From: Flavisolibacter tropicus
GTDB lineage: Bacteria > Bacteroidota > Bacteroidia > Chitinophagales > Chitinophagaceae
Assembly: GCF_001644645.1 (NCBI RefSeq)
Contig: NZ_CP011390.1
Span: forward strand, 5,163,501-5,227,500
Length of the DNA: 64,000 nucleotides
Reading direction: 5' to 3'
Part shown: positions 24,784 through 33,694 of the stretch, in pieces
Layout of the letters: each line of letters starts with the position of its first letter
Position numbering within the stretch: position 1 is the stretch's first letter
Notes under the pieces: model-generated
What the model was told of the DNA's origin: nothing
Databases searched by the model: none
The model's input: the letters and a program-made list of their open reading frames with translations, nothing else
Translations under genes and position numbers: made by a program

Positions 24784-27186
24784 TTAGAAACCTTTTTTCT
24801 CTTGTGCTTTTTGCATTGGGTTTGGTCCTGGTACTGAACCACGAGCCGGGCCACCTTGCTTTTGCTTAAATACCTGGAAGCGGCTAGGTGTAACATTTGC
24901 ACTACCCCAGCTATTATTAGCTTCGTTGATATCTGCTGTTTCGCGCATTGGATCCAGCTTGATAGACGCTACTTCTTTATCTTTCACGAAGAACTTGGTA
25001 ACCTTGTTCTCATTATGGCGCCATACCTGCGCAGGAATGCGATCTACTTCTTTAGAACCATCCTTATAGGTCCACTCAATGATGATTGGCATAACCAGAC
25101 CACCTTTGTTACCAAAGCTTAACTCGTAGAAGTGTTTATTAGATAAGCGTTGCTTTGTAGCTTCATCAACAGCTTCTGCGTTAGCAGGAACAATCGTTGC
25201 ATAGCTAGTGGTGTCATAAGCCTCTAAGCCGCGGTCATATTTCCAATAGAAATCACGTAAGCTGGTATCTACGTCTGTTAAGAATTTAATATTGGGATCC
25301 TGGCGGTTACGAATCTTTGAAATGTCTTCAAAGCTGTTTACCTGAGGTTCAGCCAATTTTCTTTTCACGGTAGCATCCTGTAAACGTGTTTGCATAGTAG
25401 CGGTTGGAGAGAAGTCAACACGGGCGTATTTAACGCTATCTAAAGAGATATCCGTTACATCTGTGCTGTAGAACCAACCTCTCCAGAACCAATCCAGATC
25501 TTCAGCGCTGGCATCTTCCATAGTGCGGAATAAGTCGGCAGGAGTTGGATGCTTAAATGCCCAACGGCGTGCATACTCTTTGAAAGCATAGTCAAACAGC
25601 TCGCGACCCATGATCGTTTCACGTAAGATGTTCAAACCTGTAGCTGGCTTCGCATAGGCGTTAGGACCAAAACCAATAATGTTTTCAGAATTGGTCATGA
25701 TCGGCTCTAATTGATCTTTAGGCAGCTTCATATAGTCTGTGATAGCGAAGGCTGGTCCACGACGAGAAGGGAATTTGTTATCATACAATTCTTCTGTCAG
25801 GTATTCAACAAAGGTGTTCAAACCTTCGTCCATCCAAGTCCACTGACGCTCATCAGAGTTGATGATCATTGGGAAGAAGTTGTGACCTACTTCATGGATG
25901 ATTACACCCAACATACCATATTTTGTCTGCTCAGAGTATGTACCATCTTTTTCTGTACGGCCATAGTTAAAGCAGATCATTGGATATTCCATACCGTTGT
26001 TAGCTTCAACACTGATAGCTACAGGGTAAGGATAAGGAATAGTAAACTTAGAATAAGACTGAATGGTGTGTGCTACTGTTTTAGTAGAGAATGGACGGTA
26101 CAAACCATACGCTTCTTTACCATAATAGCTCATGGCCATTACTTTTTTACCCTCTATGATAGTAGGCATGGCATCCCAAACCAGTTTGCGAGAGCTGGTC
26201 CAGGCAAAGTCACGAACGTTATTAGCGTTGTAGATCCATGTTTTAGTTCCAGTGCTCTTGTCTTTTTCGTTCTCTTTAGCTTCTGCCAGTGTAACTACTT
26301 CTACTGGCTCTTTAGAAGTTTGGGCTTTTGTCCAACGAGCCAATTGAGCCGGAGATAAAACTTGTGCATAGTTCTGACACTCACCTGTTGCACCAATTAC
26401 GTGGTCAGCAGGAACGGTCATTTGAACCTTGAAGTTGCCAAATGTTAAAGCAAACTCACCACGTCCAGTGAACTGGTGGTTTTGCCAACCTTGGAAATCT
26501 GAATAAACGCAAAGGCGAGGATACCACTGCGCCATGGTAAACAAATGGTTACCATCTTCTGGGAAATATTCATAACCACCGCGGCCACCTTCTTTCATGC
26601 GGTCGGAAATGTTATAATTCCAGTCGATATTTACAATAGCTTTCTGACCAGGTTTTAATGGTGCAGGAAGGTCTACACGCATCATGGTTTTGTTGATCAC
26701 ATACTTCAGCGACTTTCCAGTAGCATCGGTAAGCTTAGTGATGTTGAAACCAAAACCGTTGTCTTTGCCGGTTTCTTGCAAACTTTCCAGGTTCTGCGCA
26801 CTTATTTGGCGTGGCATCATGCTGCTGGATTGGTAGTTAGCATTCTTTGTGGAGCTGTGCTCATTTTCATCTAACTGGAACCACAGGAACGTTAACTCGT
26901 CTGGAGAGTTGTTGTAGTAAGTAATAGTTTCACTACCTGTCAGGCGTAACGCTTTTTCATCCAAAGAACACTTGATGTTGTAATCGGCACGTTGCTGCCA
27001 ATACTTTGGACCTGGAGCACCACTGGCGGTGCGATACTCGTTAGGAGTAGGCAGAGTAGAACCTAGCTGCTCAAACTTGTTCGCGTGATTTGAGCCTGGA
27101 TTGTTCTGAATGTTTTGTGCAAACAGTAAGCCGCCAGTTACTAACTGTAGGCCACACGCCAGCGCAACTTTCCTCATTTTAGACAT
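24784..27186 (-). CDS. Exported M1-family zinc metallopeptidase
   Basis: An 800-residue gluzincin aminopeptidase-type protein with an N-terminal signal ending in LLFAQ. The zinc site is H431-E432-x-x-H435 (HEVGH) with the third ligand E454, an exact HExxHx18E spacing. The substrate-binding NNGMEYP segment lies about 35 residues upstream, in the place of the GAMEN motif. The N-terminal half is the usual M1 saddle domain. A Pro/Gly/Lys-rich tail ends the chain. HupE lies 130 bases upstream on the same strand. M1 exopeptidases trim peptides; here the export signal points to periplasm or surface. Confidence 0.93.
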   Translation of the reverse strand: MSKMRKVALACGLQLVTGGLLFAQNIQNNPGSNHANKFEQLGSTLPTPNEYRTASGAPGPKYWQQRADYNIKCSLDEKALRLTGSETITYYNNSPDELTFLWFQLDENEHSSTKNANYQSSSMMPRQISAQNLESLQETGKDNGFGFNITKLTDATGKSLKYVINKTMMRVDLPAPLKPGQKAIVNIDWNYNISDRMKEGGRGGYEYFPEDGNHLFTMAQWYPRLCVYSDFQGWQNHQFTGRGEFALTFGNFKVQMTVPADHVIGATGECQNYAQVLSPAQLARWTKAQTSKEPVEVVTLAEAKENEKDKSTGTKTWIYNANNVRDFAWTSSRKLVWDAMPTIIEGKKVMAMSYYGKEAYGLYRPFSTKTVAHTIQSYSKFTIPYPYPVAISVEANNGMEYPMICFNYGRTEKDGTYSEQTKYGMLGVIIHEVGHNFFPMIINSDERQWTWMDEGLNTFVEYLTEELYDNKFPSRRGPAFAITDYMKLPKDQLEPIMTNSENIIGFGPNAYAKPATGLNILRETIMGRELFDYAFKEYARRWAFKHPTPADLFRTMEDASAEDLDWFWRGWFYSTDVTDISLDSVKYARVDFSPTATMQTRLQDATVKRKLAEPQVNSFEDISKIRNRQDPNIKFLTDVDTSLRDFYWKYDRGLEAYDTTSYATIVPANAEAVDEATKQRLSNKHFYELSFGNKGGLVMPIIIEWTYKDGSKEVDRIPAQVWRHNENKVTKFFVKDKEVASIKLDPMRETADINEANNSWGSANVTPSRFQVFKQKQGGPARGSVPGPNPMQKAQEKKGF

Positions 27187-27316
27187 GTGTTTATTTAATT
27201 TATGGTATAAAACAGAAAAACGAATTTGAAATTTATTATTTGATATTATTGCCCTCTTCTCACTTATTATTCATCCCTTAATACTCATTTTCTGGCAGCT
27301 CATAGCTTTTCTCCTC

Positions 27317-27892
27317 TTACCACGGCAATCTTTCCACGGCAATTTTTAAAGCTACAATAAATCCGGCTGAAGACAACAACCATACCCAGTAGCGCCGGTT
27401 TAGTTTGATAAAGTAAATGAAAAGATACGCTACCAGCAGAATTCCTAACACCACTACCACCTGTCCGGCCTCCAAACCTAAGTTGAATTGTAATAAAGGC
27501 CAAGCTAAATTTTCATCTTTTGCCAGCATGAAGCGTAAAGTATTGGCAAAGCCCAAGCCGTGGATCAACCCGAAGAACAGCGCTAGCGCATAATTCCATC
27601 TAATACGATTAGGGTTATAGTCCTTACTAAAGAAGTTAAAGGCTGCCGTAAGTACAATGGTGCAGGGTATCAGAAACTCTACCCATTCGGTAGGGACTTG
27701 AATGATATTTAAAGTGCTTAAAGCCAGTGTAATGGAGTGGCCAATAGTGAAGGCTGTAACCAACACCAGTACTTGTTTCCAATCTTTTATGGTATACACA
27801 GCGGCCAGCACTAAGATAAATAGCTGGTGGTCCAAGGCGTCGGCACTTATAATATGCCGCCAGCCTTCAGTAAAATAATTCAGTTCTTCCAT
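27317..27892 (-). CDS. HupE/UreJ-like membrane protein
   Basis: A 191-residue protein with about six membrane helices. GWRHIISADALDHQLF near 11-26 and FGLIHGLGFA near 108-117 carry the conserved histidines of the HupE/UreJ_2 family, which in other systems transports nickel or cobalt. There is no hydrogenase or urease here, so metal transport is family-based inference. It is 130 bases upstream of the M1 peptidase and divergent from the DUF6702 gene. A set of HupE, DUF6702 and M1 peptidase suggests joint use, possibly metal supply to exported enzymes. Confidence 0.82.
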   Translation of the reverse strand: MEELNYFTEGWRHIISADALDHQLFILVLAAVYTIKDWKQVLVLVTAFTIGHSITLALSTLNIIQVPTEWVEFLIPCTIVLTAAFNFFSKDYNPNRIRWNYALALFFGLIHGLGFANTLRFMLAKDENLAWPLLQFNLGLEAGQVVVVLGILLVAYLFIYFIKLNRRYWVWLLSSAGFIVALKIAVERLPW

Positions 27893-27973
27893 CAGGGTTT
27901 TTCTTTTAACCTTTTCTATATTCCCGCCTTTAAAATAAATCGCATTTTTGTATTGATAAAAATTATTCTGTCA

Positions 27974-28513
27974 ATGGCGCTTCTATCATTTAAATGGTTA
28001 TTCATTTCCTTGTTTTCCTTGTTCTCTCTTCAATCGCAGGAGCATAGCATAGTTGATAAAGGTACAGAGAGTTTTCACCCCTTTTATGTAAGTGTGACTG
28101 AGATCAATCATAATGCTAAGGAGAAAACCCTAGAAGTTAGCTGTAAGATCTTTGCGGATGATTTGGAGGCGGTGTTAAAACAGAATTATAAGACAAAGGT
28201 TGACCTGGTTAGCCCGCAACAACATGAGCAGATTAATAAGTTTATAGGCGATTATATTACCAAGCATTTGTCCTTTATAGCTGATGGTAAACCAGTTAAG
28301 CTTACTTATGTAGGTTTTGAAAAGGAAAGTGAATCGGTGTATTGCTATTTTGAAGTGGATAACCTTCCTACACTTAAAAAACTAGATGTTAATAATAGCA
28401 TTTTGCAAGACTTTAACGATACCCAGATCAATATCATGCACGTTATTGTAAACGGTAACCGTAAAAGCTACAAACTAGATTATCCAAATAAGCAGGCCAG
28501 TTTTGCTTTCTAA
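27974..28513 (+). CDS. DUF6702 family exported protein
   Basis: About 179 residues. The ATG at 27974 is chosen because it begins MALLSFKWLFISLFSLFSLQ, a signal peptide; the longer open frame from 27827 overlaps the hupE coding start on the other strand. The mature part contains HPFYVSVTEINHNAKEKTLE and SCKIFADDLEAVL, the conserved start of DUF6702. Function unknown. DUF6702 proteins are commonly found beside HupE-like genes in Bacteroidota (from memory, not checked), as seen here with 81 bases between divergent starts. Confidence 0.8.
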   Translation: MALLSFKWLFISLFSLFSLQSQEHSIVDKGTESFHPFYVSVTEINHNAKEKTLEVSCKIFADDLEAVLKQNYKTKVDLVSPQQHEQINKFIGDYITKHLSFIADGKPVKLTYVGFEKESESVYCYFEVDNLPTLKKLDVNNSILQDFNDTQINIMHVIVNGNRKSYKLDYPNKQASFAF

Positions 28514-28523
28514 TTAAACCCAT

Positions 28524-29387
28524 TTAGGGTTTATCGCCAGTATTAATGGGGCGGTCTGTTCTGGACCATTCTCCCCACGATCCTACATATAATTGAGCAC
28601 CGGGCATACCCGCCTGCTCCAATGCTAGCAGTGTATGGCAGGCTGTAACGCCAGACCCGCAGTGCACTATGATGTGATCCATGGAGCGGTCACCTACAAC
28701 TGGTTTATAGGTTTGGGCTAATTCATCTCCAGTTCTGAAATCATTTTGTGCGTTCAGGTTTTGACTAAAGGGAATATTGATAGCTCCGGGAATATGACCG
28801 GCTACTAAATCAATAGGTTCGCTTTCTCCTCTATAGCGATAAGCATCGCGCACATCGATTACTACATAATCAGGGTTCTTGCTTACGGCTTCAACGGTTT
28901 CAATGGAAGCTGTAGGTAGTTGCCAGTCGGTAACCGGGTAGGGCATGGTGGCTTTAGGATGCGTTACTTCTGTGGTAAGGGCAATGCCAGCTGCCACTGC
29001 CGCCTGCAAGCCACCGTCCAGCACATAGACATTTGAGTGGCCTGTGGCCCGCAGCATCCACCAAAAGCGAGCGGCTGCATTAGCGCCACTTTTATCATCA
29101 TATACCACCACGGTACTAGAAGGTGTAATGCCCAGGCATCCTAAGAGTGCCGCGAAGGAACTGATACTCGGTAATGGATGCCGACCTCCTTTAGCAGCGT
29201 CTTCAGGCTTTTCTGCAAGATCTTGATCCAAATCTACAAATTGAGCATGTGGTAAGTGACCGGCCTGGTATTGGGAAATAGCTTGTGGGCCAGATCGTGC
29301 ATCAATGAGTATATAATTTTCTGCAGCCAGTGTTTGAAACTGTTTGATAGAAATGATCGGTGTAGGAAAAAGAGGTTTGGCGTTCAT
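28524..29387 (-). CDS. sseA: Thiosulfate/3-mercaptopyruvate sulfurtransferase
   Basis: A 287-residue two-domain rhodanese. The N-terminal rhodanese domain (about 10-130) has lost the active cysteine (DDKSGANAAR in its place). The C-terminal domain holds C243 in HCGSGVTACHT; the CGSGVTA loop is the form seen in 3-mercaptopyruvate sulfurtransferases, whereas thiosulfate enzymes tend to have CRxGxT. DVRDAYRYRGESEPID near 178-193 and GHIPGAINIPFSQN near 197-210 are further landmarks. Cytoplasmic; transfers sulfur from mercaptopyruvate to thiols or cyanide. Tail to tail with DUF6702, 10 bases apart. Confidence 0.9.
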   Translation of the reverse strand: MNAKPLFPTPIISIKQFQTLAAENYILIDARSGPQAISQYQAGHLPHAQFVDLDQDLAEKPEDAAKGGRHPLPSISSFAALLGCLGITPSSTVVVYDDKSGANAAARFWWMLRATGHSNVYVLDGGLQAAVAAGIALTTEVTHPKATMPYPVTDWQLPTASIETVEAVSKNPDYVVIDVRDAYRYRGESEPIDLVAGHIPGAINIPFSQNLNAQNDFRTGDELAQTYKPVVGDRSMDHIIVHCGSGVTACHTLLALEQAGMPGAQLYVGSWGEWSRTDRPINTGDKP

Positions 29388-29518
29388 ACCTCTAATGTAA
29401 GATTTCTGTTAGAGAGAATATGAGTCTAATAAACAGATTGAAGACAACTGTCGATTGACAGTCTTATTTCATTTCTCTGTTAATAAAATTCATAATAGTA
29501 GCTTGTTCAGGGTAAATA

Positions 29519-30574
29519 CTATTTATGATCACACTGTATTGTTTTGAAATAGGCGGCAGCTTGCGATATAGATGCTTCCGGAATATCAATATTCTTTTTG
29601 CTTTCACGAGCCGATTGTTCAATCAGCTCTTTATTTTGCTGGAAAGAAAGTGGGGCAAAATAGGTGGCAATATCTCCCTTTTGTTGACGCTGAAGAGGGT
29701 AGTACAAAGTGGAGTTGTTACAAGTGAAATCTACGTTCTTAAAAGAAATTGATTTTCGTTGTTGTGCGTCCTGTGTTACAAAATGTACTTGCTTATTTGT
29801 AATGTCATATACAATACGCCACTTTGTATATGATCCTTGTGCTACGTTATCCAGAATACTAAATGCATAATCAACAATAGGCTTGTTGGTGGTTGTTGTT
29901 TGAAAGTCTTGCACCATACGGCAAGCGGTAGCAAAGCGTTCAACAGAGTTGTCGGAATATCCATTTGAGCTACCATGCAGGCTTACCTGGCGTTCAGCCT
30001 CTTCATAAACGGTATTGGTTAATACCGGGTTAGAAAGATCCTTTCCGCTGTGTACTTTCATTTTGCCATTAATAAACTCAATAGTGGCAGCGTTACCGTT
30101 AGCATCAGCTACCAAATAGTGAAGGGGGGCAGCATTATCGCGGCTAATGCGGATAGCGCTGTCAGTGGCAATCACTTCACTAACGGTAGTGCAATTGTCT
30201 AACTGGTACTGGATCCACTGCAGCTCATTCATGGCAGCACGTTGATCAGCCCTTGGGTACGTGGTTTCAGTTAGCCACATCAGTTCTACCACCAGGCCTT
30301 TTTCATTCATGCCACCATGCGGAAACTCTTTGCCAAATTGGTTAAATGTAATACTGCCACATTTTGATATCCATGTTATGGCTTTTTCACCAACGGGTGT
30401 AAAAGATGTTTTCTTCACACCTCGTGCATTGATCATTACCGCCCCGTTACCTGTTACCCAATCGTAGTTTCTGCCAAATACCAGTTGTCCATCTTTCTTT
30501 AATAAGAAGGTAGAGCAAGCATACAGAAAAGAGGAATATAAGATCAGGAAAAAGAGGGCAAGCGCTTTTCTCAT
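29519..30574 (-). CDS. Exported linear amide C-N hydrolase (choloylglycine hydrolase family)
   Basis: A 351-residue Ntn-hydrolase. The N-terminus is MRKALALFFLILYSSFLYAC, in which cleavage after Ala19 would expose C20 as the catalytic N-terminal cysteine (CSTFLL). FGRNYDW near 33-39 is the conserved Arg/Asn/Asp motif; MNEKGLVVELMWL near 89-101 and the NCTTVSEV segment are also family features. Relatives include penicillin V acylase, bile-salt hydrolase and acylhomoserine-lactone acylase; substrate cannot be chosen. The same sequence could be misread as a lipobox. Confidence 0.87.
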   Translation of the reverse strand: MRKALALFFLILYSSFLYACSTFLLKKDGQLVFGRNYDWVTGNGAVMINARGVKKTSFTPVGEKAITWISKCGSITFNQFGKEFPHGGMNEKGLVVELMWLTETTYPRADQRAAMNELQWIQYQLDNCTTVSEVIATDSAIRISRDNAAPLHYLVADANGNAATIEFINGKMKVHSGKDLSNPVLTNTVYEEAERQVSLHGSSNGYSDNSVERFATACRMVQDFQTTTTNKPIVDYAFSILDNVAQGSYTKWRIVYDITNKQVHFVTQDAQQRKSISFKNVDFTCNNSTLYYPLQRQQKGDIATYFAPLSFQQNKELIEQSARESKKNIDIPEASISQAAAYFKTIQCDHK

Positions 30575-30649
30575 ACTATAAGTTACTAAACCTATATATA
30601 ATTTAGAAGTTAATTAAGGATACCAGTTTGCATGTTTATAAGTTCATTT

Positions 30650-30711
30650 GCTCTAGAGTTCACCAGTAATTTAAGGAACTTGTAAACTTGTGAACAAGCG
30701 AACTCTTGAGC
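30650..30711. repeat. Imperfect inverted repeat
   Basis: GCTCTAGAGTTC (30650-30661) and GAACTCTTGAGC (30700-30711), 11 of 12 complementary, between divergent genes. AACTTGTAAACTTGTGAAC-like wording inside suggests another dispersed repeat type. Confidence 0.4.
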
Positions 30712-30831
30712 GTTTTTAAGGACGCTTTTTTTTATTTCTCAACTGTAGTTGCTTGTATCTTTTGCCTGACATAACACATTTGTCTAACCTGTTTTGCTAA
30801 CATTGACTATATTTAGTCAAACTTGCTGCTG

Positions 30832-32124
30832 ATGCCTAACCGTCGCTCTTTCTTACAAAAGGTAGGAATGGCTTCTGCCTCTGCCTTTTTTACTGCATTA
30901 ACGCAGCCTTCGTGGGCCCGCCAACTGGATCGGGCTATGAACGAATACCATCTGTTATCAGCCGATCAATTGGCTGAAGAGGAGGATTTTTGGTATTACA
31001 TACAGCAAGCCTTTACCGTTTCTTCTTCTATTATCAATCTCAATAACGGAGGGGTGTCGCCGGCACCTAAAGTTGTGCAGGACGCTATGAAGCGGTATTA
31101 CGATCTCAGTAATGAAGCACCTAGTTATTTTATGTGGCGCATTTTAGATCAGGGCCGGGAAACGCTAAGAGCCAACCTAGCGGGGCTTGCCGGCTGCAGT
31201 GCAGAGGAAATTACCATTAACCGCAATGCATCTGAGGGCTTAGAAACTGTGATCTTTGGCTTGCCGCTGCAACGTGGCGATGAAGTGGTGGCAACTAAGC
31301 AGGACTATCCCAACATGGTCCATGCCTGGCAGCAACGCGAGATCAGGGATGGCATAAAAGTGAACTGGATCAACCTGGAGTTGCCTAGTGAAGACGAGAA
31401 CTACCTGGTACAGCAGTATGTAAAGGCCTTTACTCCCCGTACCAAGCTGGTACACATAACCCATATGATCAATTGGAACGGGCAGGTAATTCCGGTCAGA
31501 AAGATTGCTGACCAGGCAAAAGCCAAGGGTATAGAAGTGTTGGTAGATGGTGCTCATACCTTTGCCCACCTCAATTTTAAAATACCCGACCTCAATGCCG
31601 ACTATTTTGCTACCAGCCTGCATAAGTGGCTCTATGCACCTATTGGCAGCGGTATGTTGTATATAAAGAAAGATAAGATCAAGAACATTTATCCCTTATT
31701 TGCCGCCGACAACCCACATAAAGATGATATCCGGAAATTTGAAAACCTAGGTACTCGTCCCTTCTTTATTGAGCAGGCCATTGGTAAAGCCATTGAGTTT
31801 CACGATATGATTGGTGCCGAACGGAAAGAAAAGCGACTGCTGTATTTGAAGAATTACTGGATGGAAAAAGTAAAGGACCTGCCTAAGGTAAAGCTTCACA
31901 CCTCTCTAAAAAAGGAATGGGGTGGGGCACTAGGCCTGGTATCGTTGGAAGGCAAAAAGCCAGCAGAATTGGACAGTTTTCTTTTTTCCAAGTATAAAAT
32001 ACACACCACCTCTATAGAATGGGAAAACATTCATGGGGTACGTATAACTCCCAATGTTTACACCACCACCAAAAACCTCGATGTTCTCGTTGAAGGCATT
32101 ACCCAATTTGCCCGTAGTGTTTGA
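30832..32124 (+). CDS. Exported class V aminotransferase-fold enzyme
   Basis: About 430 residues from the ATG at 30832; a TTG three codons earlier is possible but unnecessary. The N-terminus MPNRRSFLQKVGMASASAFF has a twin-arginine-like motif, so it is probably exported folded with its cofactor. PLP-binding features: NRNASEGLETVIFGL near 131-145, the Asp in VDGAHTFAHL (D239) and the Schiff-base lysine K265 in SLHKWLYAP. This is the isopenicillin-N-epimerase-like or cysteine-desulfurase-like branch. No sulfur-carrier or antibiotic genes are near, so activity is unassigned. Confidence 0.85.
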   Translation: MPNRRSFLQKVGMASASAFFTALTQPSWARQLDRAMNEYHLLSADQLAEEEDFWYYIQQAFTVSSSIINLNNGGVSPAPKVVQDAMKRYYDLSNEAPSYFMWRILDQGRETLRANLAGLAGCSAEEITINRNASEGLETVIFGLPLQRGDEVVATKQDYPNMVHAWQQREIRDGIKVNWINLELPSEDENYLVQQYVKAFTPRTKLVHITHMINWNGQVIPVRKIADQAKAKGIEVLVDGAHTFAHLNFKIPDLNADYFATSLHKWLYAPIGSGMLYIKKDKIKNIYPLFAADNPHKDDIRKFENLGTRPFFIEQAIGKAIEFHDMIGAERKEKRLLYLKNYWMEKVKDLPKVKLHTSLKKEWGGALGLVSLEGKKPAELDSFLFSKYKIHTTSIEWENIHGVRITPNVYTTTKNLDVLVEGITQFARSV

Positions 32125-32417
32125 GGGAAAGAAGTGAGAGGAGTCCACGGTCGACAGACGACAGTCCATGAAAAGAGAGTTAATGGTCATTAGTCAATAA
32201 GTCATTGGTCAGTGAGTCATTAGTGAACCTTTAGTGAAGGTATATAGGAGGAGTAGAGGAGGATATACTCTGCAACTCCTCCGTAACTCCTCTATAACTC
32301 CCCGGAAAGTGACCACGGATTAATAGGATTTATAATGAATGAATGGGATCTCAGAGCGGGAGGTTCCTGTGCGTGAGTGCTCCCCTTTAGGGGTCGGGGG
32401 CTTGCTAGGGCCTGCCT

Positions 32418-32483
32418 CTCCTGTGGGTCTCTTGTACCTCTCCTGTACCTAGTCTGTACCTCTTCTGTACCTCTTCTGTAGGT
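32418..32483. repeat. Tandem array of six 11-base units
   Basis: Six consecutive units close to CTTCTGTACCT: CTCCTGTGGGT, CTCTTGTACCT, CTCCTGTACCT, AGTCTGTACCT, CTTCTGTACCT, CTTCTGTAGGT. The 11-base step approximates one helical turn. Confidence 0.85.
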
Positions 32484-32720
32484 AAGTCCGTACCAACTGC
32501 ACAGAAAAAGCCCTCTACCTGCCTTCCACATTCACTACTCCTCCTATACTCATTCATTACAAATCCCTCCCTGCTTAATTATTCCCTTCTCGAGGCTCCT
32601 AGCTCATCGTTAATGGCTTTCTCCTGCTGGTACTAGTTCTATAATCTTAATTCTAACCTCTCTCATAACTTTCACAAGCCTTTTGGGCGAATACATTAAA
32701 CTATTGCTCTGTTTTAGGGT

Positions 32721-32728
32721 TAAATTTG
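32721..32728 (+). promoter_or_regulatory. TAnnTTTG -7 element for cyanophycinase gene
   Basis: TAAATTTG, 24 bases before the start codon at 32752. Confidence 0.5.
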
Positions 32729-32751
32729 TAGAGCTAATATCCTAATGAAAA

Positions 32752-33645
32752 ATGCTAAATCCTAAAGGAAAACTTATTGCGGTTGGAGGTGCTGAAGACA
32801 AAGGCACAGACCTGGAAACAGGGGAAATCCACCGCAACAACCTTAATTTTTTTGAACTGGGCATTCTGCGCCGCATTGTGGAAGAAGCCGGCGGCAATTC
32901 AGCCCGTATAGAAGTTATTACCACGGCTTCTACGATTCCCACAGAAGTAGGGGATAATTACCTGAACGCATTTGGCAAGATTGGTTGTGAGAATGTGGGT
33001 GTGATGCACATCCGTAACAGGGCAGATGCCACCAATGAAGAATATTTGAATCGTATTCGCCAATGCGATGCGGTAATGTTCAGTGGCGGCAACCAGCTGC
33101 GCCTAACAGCCACTTTTGGCGGTACAGAGTTCTTGAATATCCTGCTTAATCGCTTTCAGTACGAAAACTTTGTGGTGGCTGGCACAAGCGCAGGAGCCAT
33201 GGCCATGAGCAATACCATGATCTACGAAGGAAATGCCACGCGTGCCCACCTGAAAGGGGAGGTGAAGATCACTACCGGTCTTGGTTTTATAGACGATGTG
33301 ATCATCGATTCTCACTTTGAAAAGCGTGGGCGTTTTGGTCGCCTCGCACAAGCGGTGGCTACGAACCCATCCTGTATAGGACTTGGACTAGGTGAAGATA
33401 CCGGTATGCTAATCACGGATGGTAACAGGATGGAAGCCATTGGTAGCGGGCTTGTTATTATTGTTGATGGTCATGAAATTCAGCATAGTAATGTGGCTGA
33501 TATTCCGGAAGGCAACCCAATTAGTATTGAGAACCTAAAGGTTCATTTCTGTGAAAAGGGTAATGGTTATATCCGCAACAGCCGGAAGTTCTTGATGGAA
33601 GCTAAGGAGGGTGCTTTGATTAAAAAGCAGATAGAAGTTGAATAA
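32752..33645 (+). CDS. cphB: Cyanophycinase
   Basis: A 297-residue serine peptidase of family S51 that cleaves cyanophycin (poly-Asp with Arg side chains) to beta-Asp-Arg dipeptides. The nucleophile is S146 in AGTSAGAMAMS; VMFSGGNQLRL near 108-118 and IDDVIIDSHFEKRGRFGRL near 184-201 (with the catalytic His) complete the family pattern. No cyanophycin synthetase or isoaspartyl dipeptidase lies in the window. No signal peptide is seen, so it acts in the cytoplasm on internal reserves or has a related dipeptide substrate. Confidence 0.92.
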   Translation: MLNPKGKLIAVGGAEDKGTDLETGEIHRNNLNFFELGILRRIVEEAGGNSARIEVITTASTIPTEVGDNYLNAFGKIGCENVGVMHIRNRADATNEEYLNRIRQCDAVMFSGGNQLRLTATFGGTEFLNILLNRFQYENFVVAGTSAGAMAMSNTMIYEGNATRAHLKGEVKITTGLGFIDDVIIDSHFEKRGRFGRLAQAVATNPSCIGLGLGEDTGMLITDGNRMEAIGSGLVIIVDGHEIQHSNVADIPEGNPISIENLKVHFCEKGNGYIRNSRKFLMEAKEGALIKKQIEVE

Positions 33646-33662
33646 CCGAATTTGTATAAAGT

Positions 33663-33689
33663 AAAAGGGAAGCTACTGCTTCCCTTTTT
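33663..33689. terminator. Bidirectional terminator between cphB and tyrS
   Basis: AAAAGGGAAGC (33663-33673) and GCTTCCCTTTT (33678-33688) with loop TACT, between convergent genes 49 bases apart. Confidence 0.85.
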
Positions 33690-33694
33690 AGTTC

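Larger units (their letters stand above)
32125..32751. repeat. Repeat-rich intergenic region
   Basis: No gene supported over 627 bases. It contains TCGACAGACGACAG and GTCATTAGTCAATAAGTCATT-type repeats (32140-32230), GGAGGAGTAGAGGAGG facing ACTCCTCCGTAACTCCTC (about 32245-32300), a REP-like GC-rich block (32377-32412) and the 11-base tandem array. The frame at 32292-32531 is a reading of these repeats. Confidence 0.6.

Noticed and set aside
27827..27973. Longer N-terminus for the DUF6702 protein
   Set aside because: It would overlap the hupE start on the opposite strand and bury the signal peptide; the ATG at 27974 fits an exported protein.
32292..32531. Reverse-strand frame of 79 codons
   Set aside because: Made of REP-like and 11-base tandem repeats; no start context or domain.
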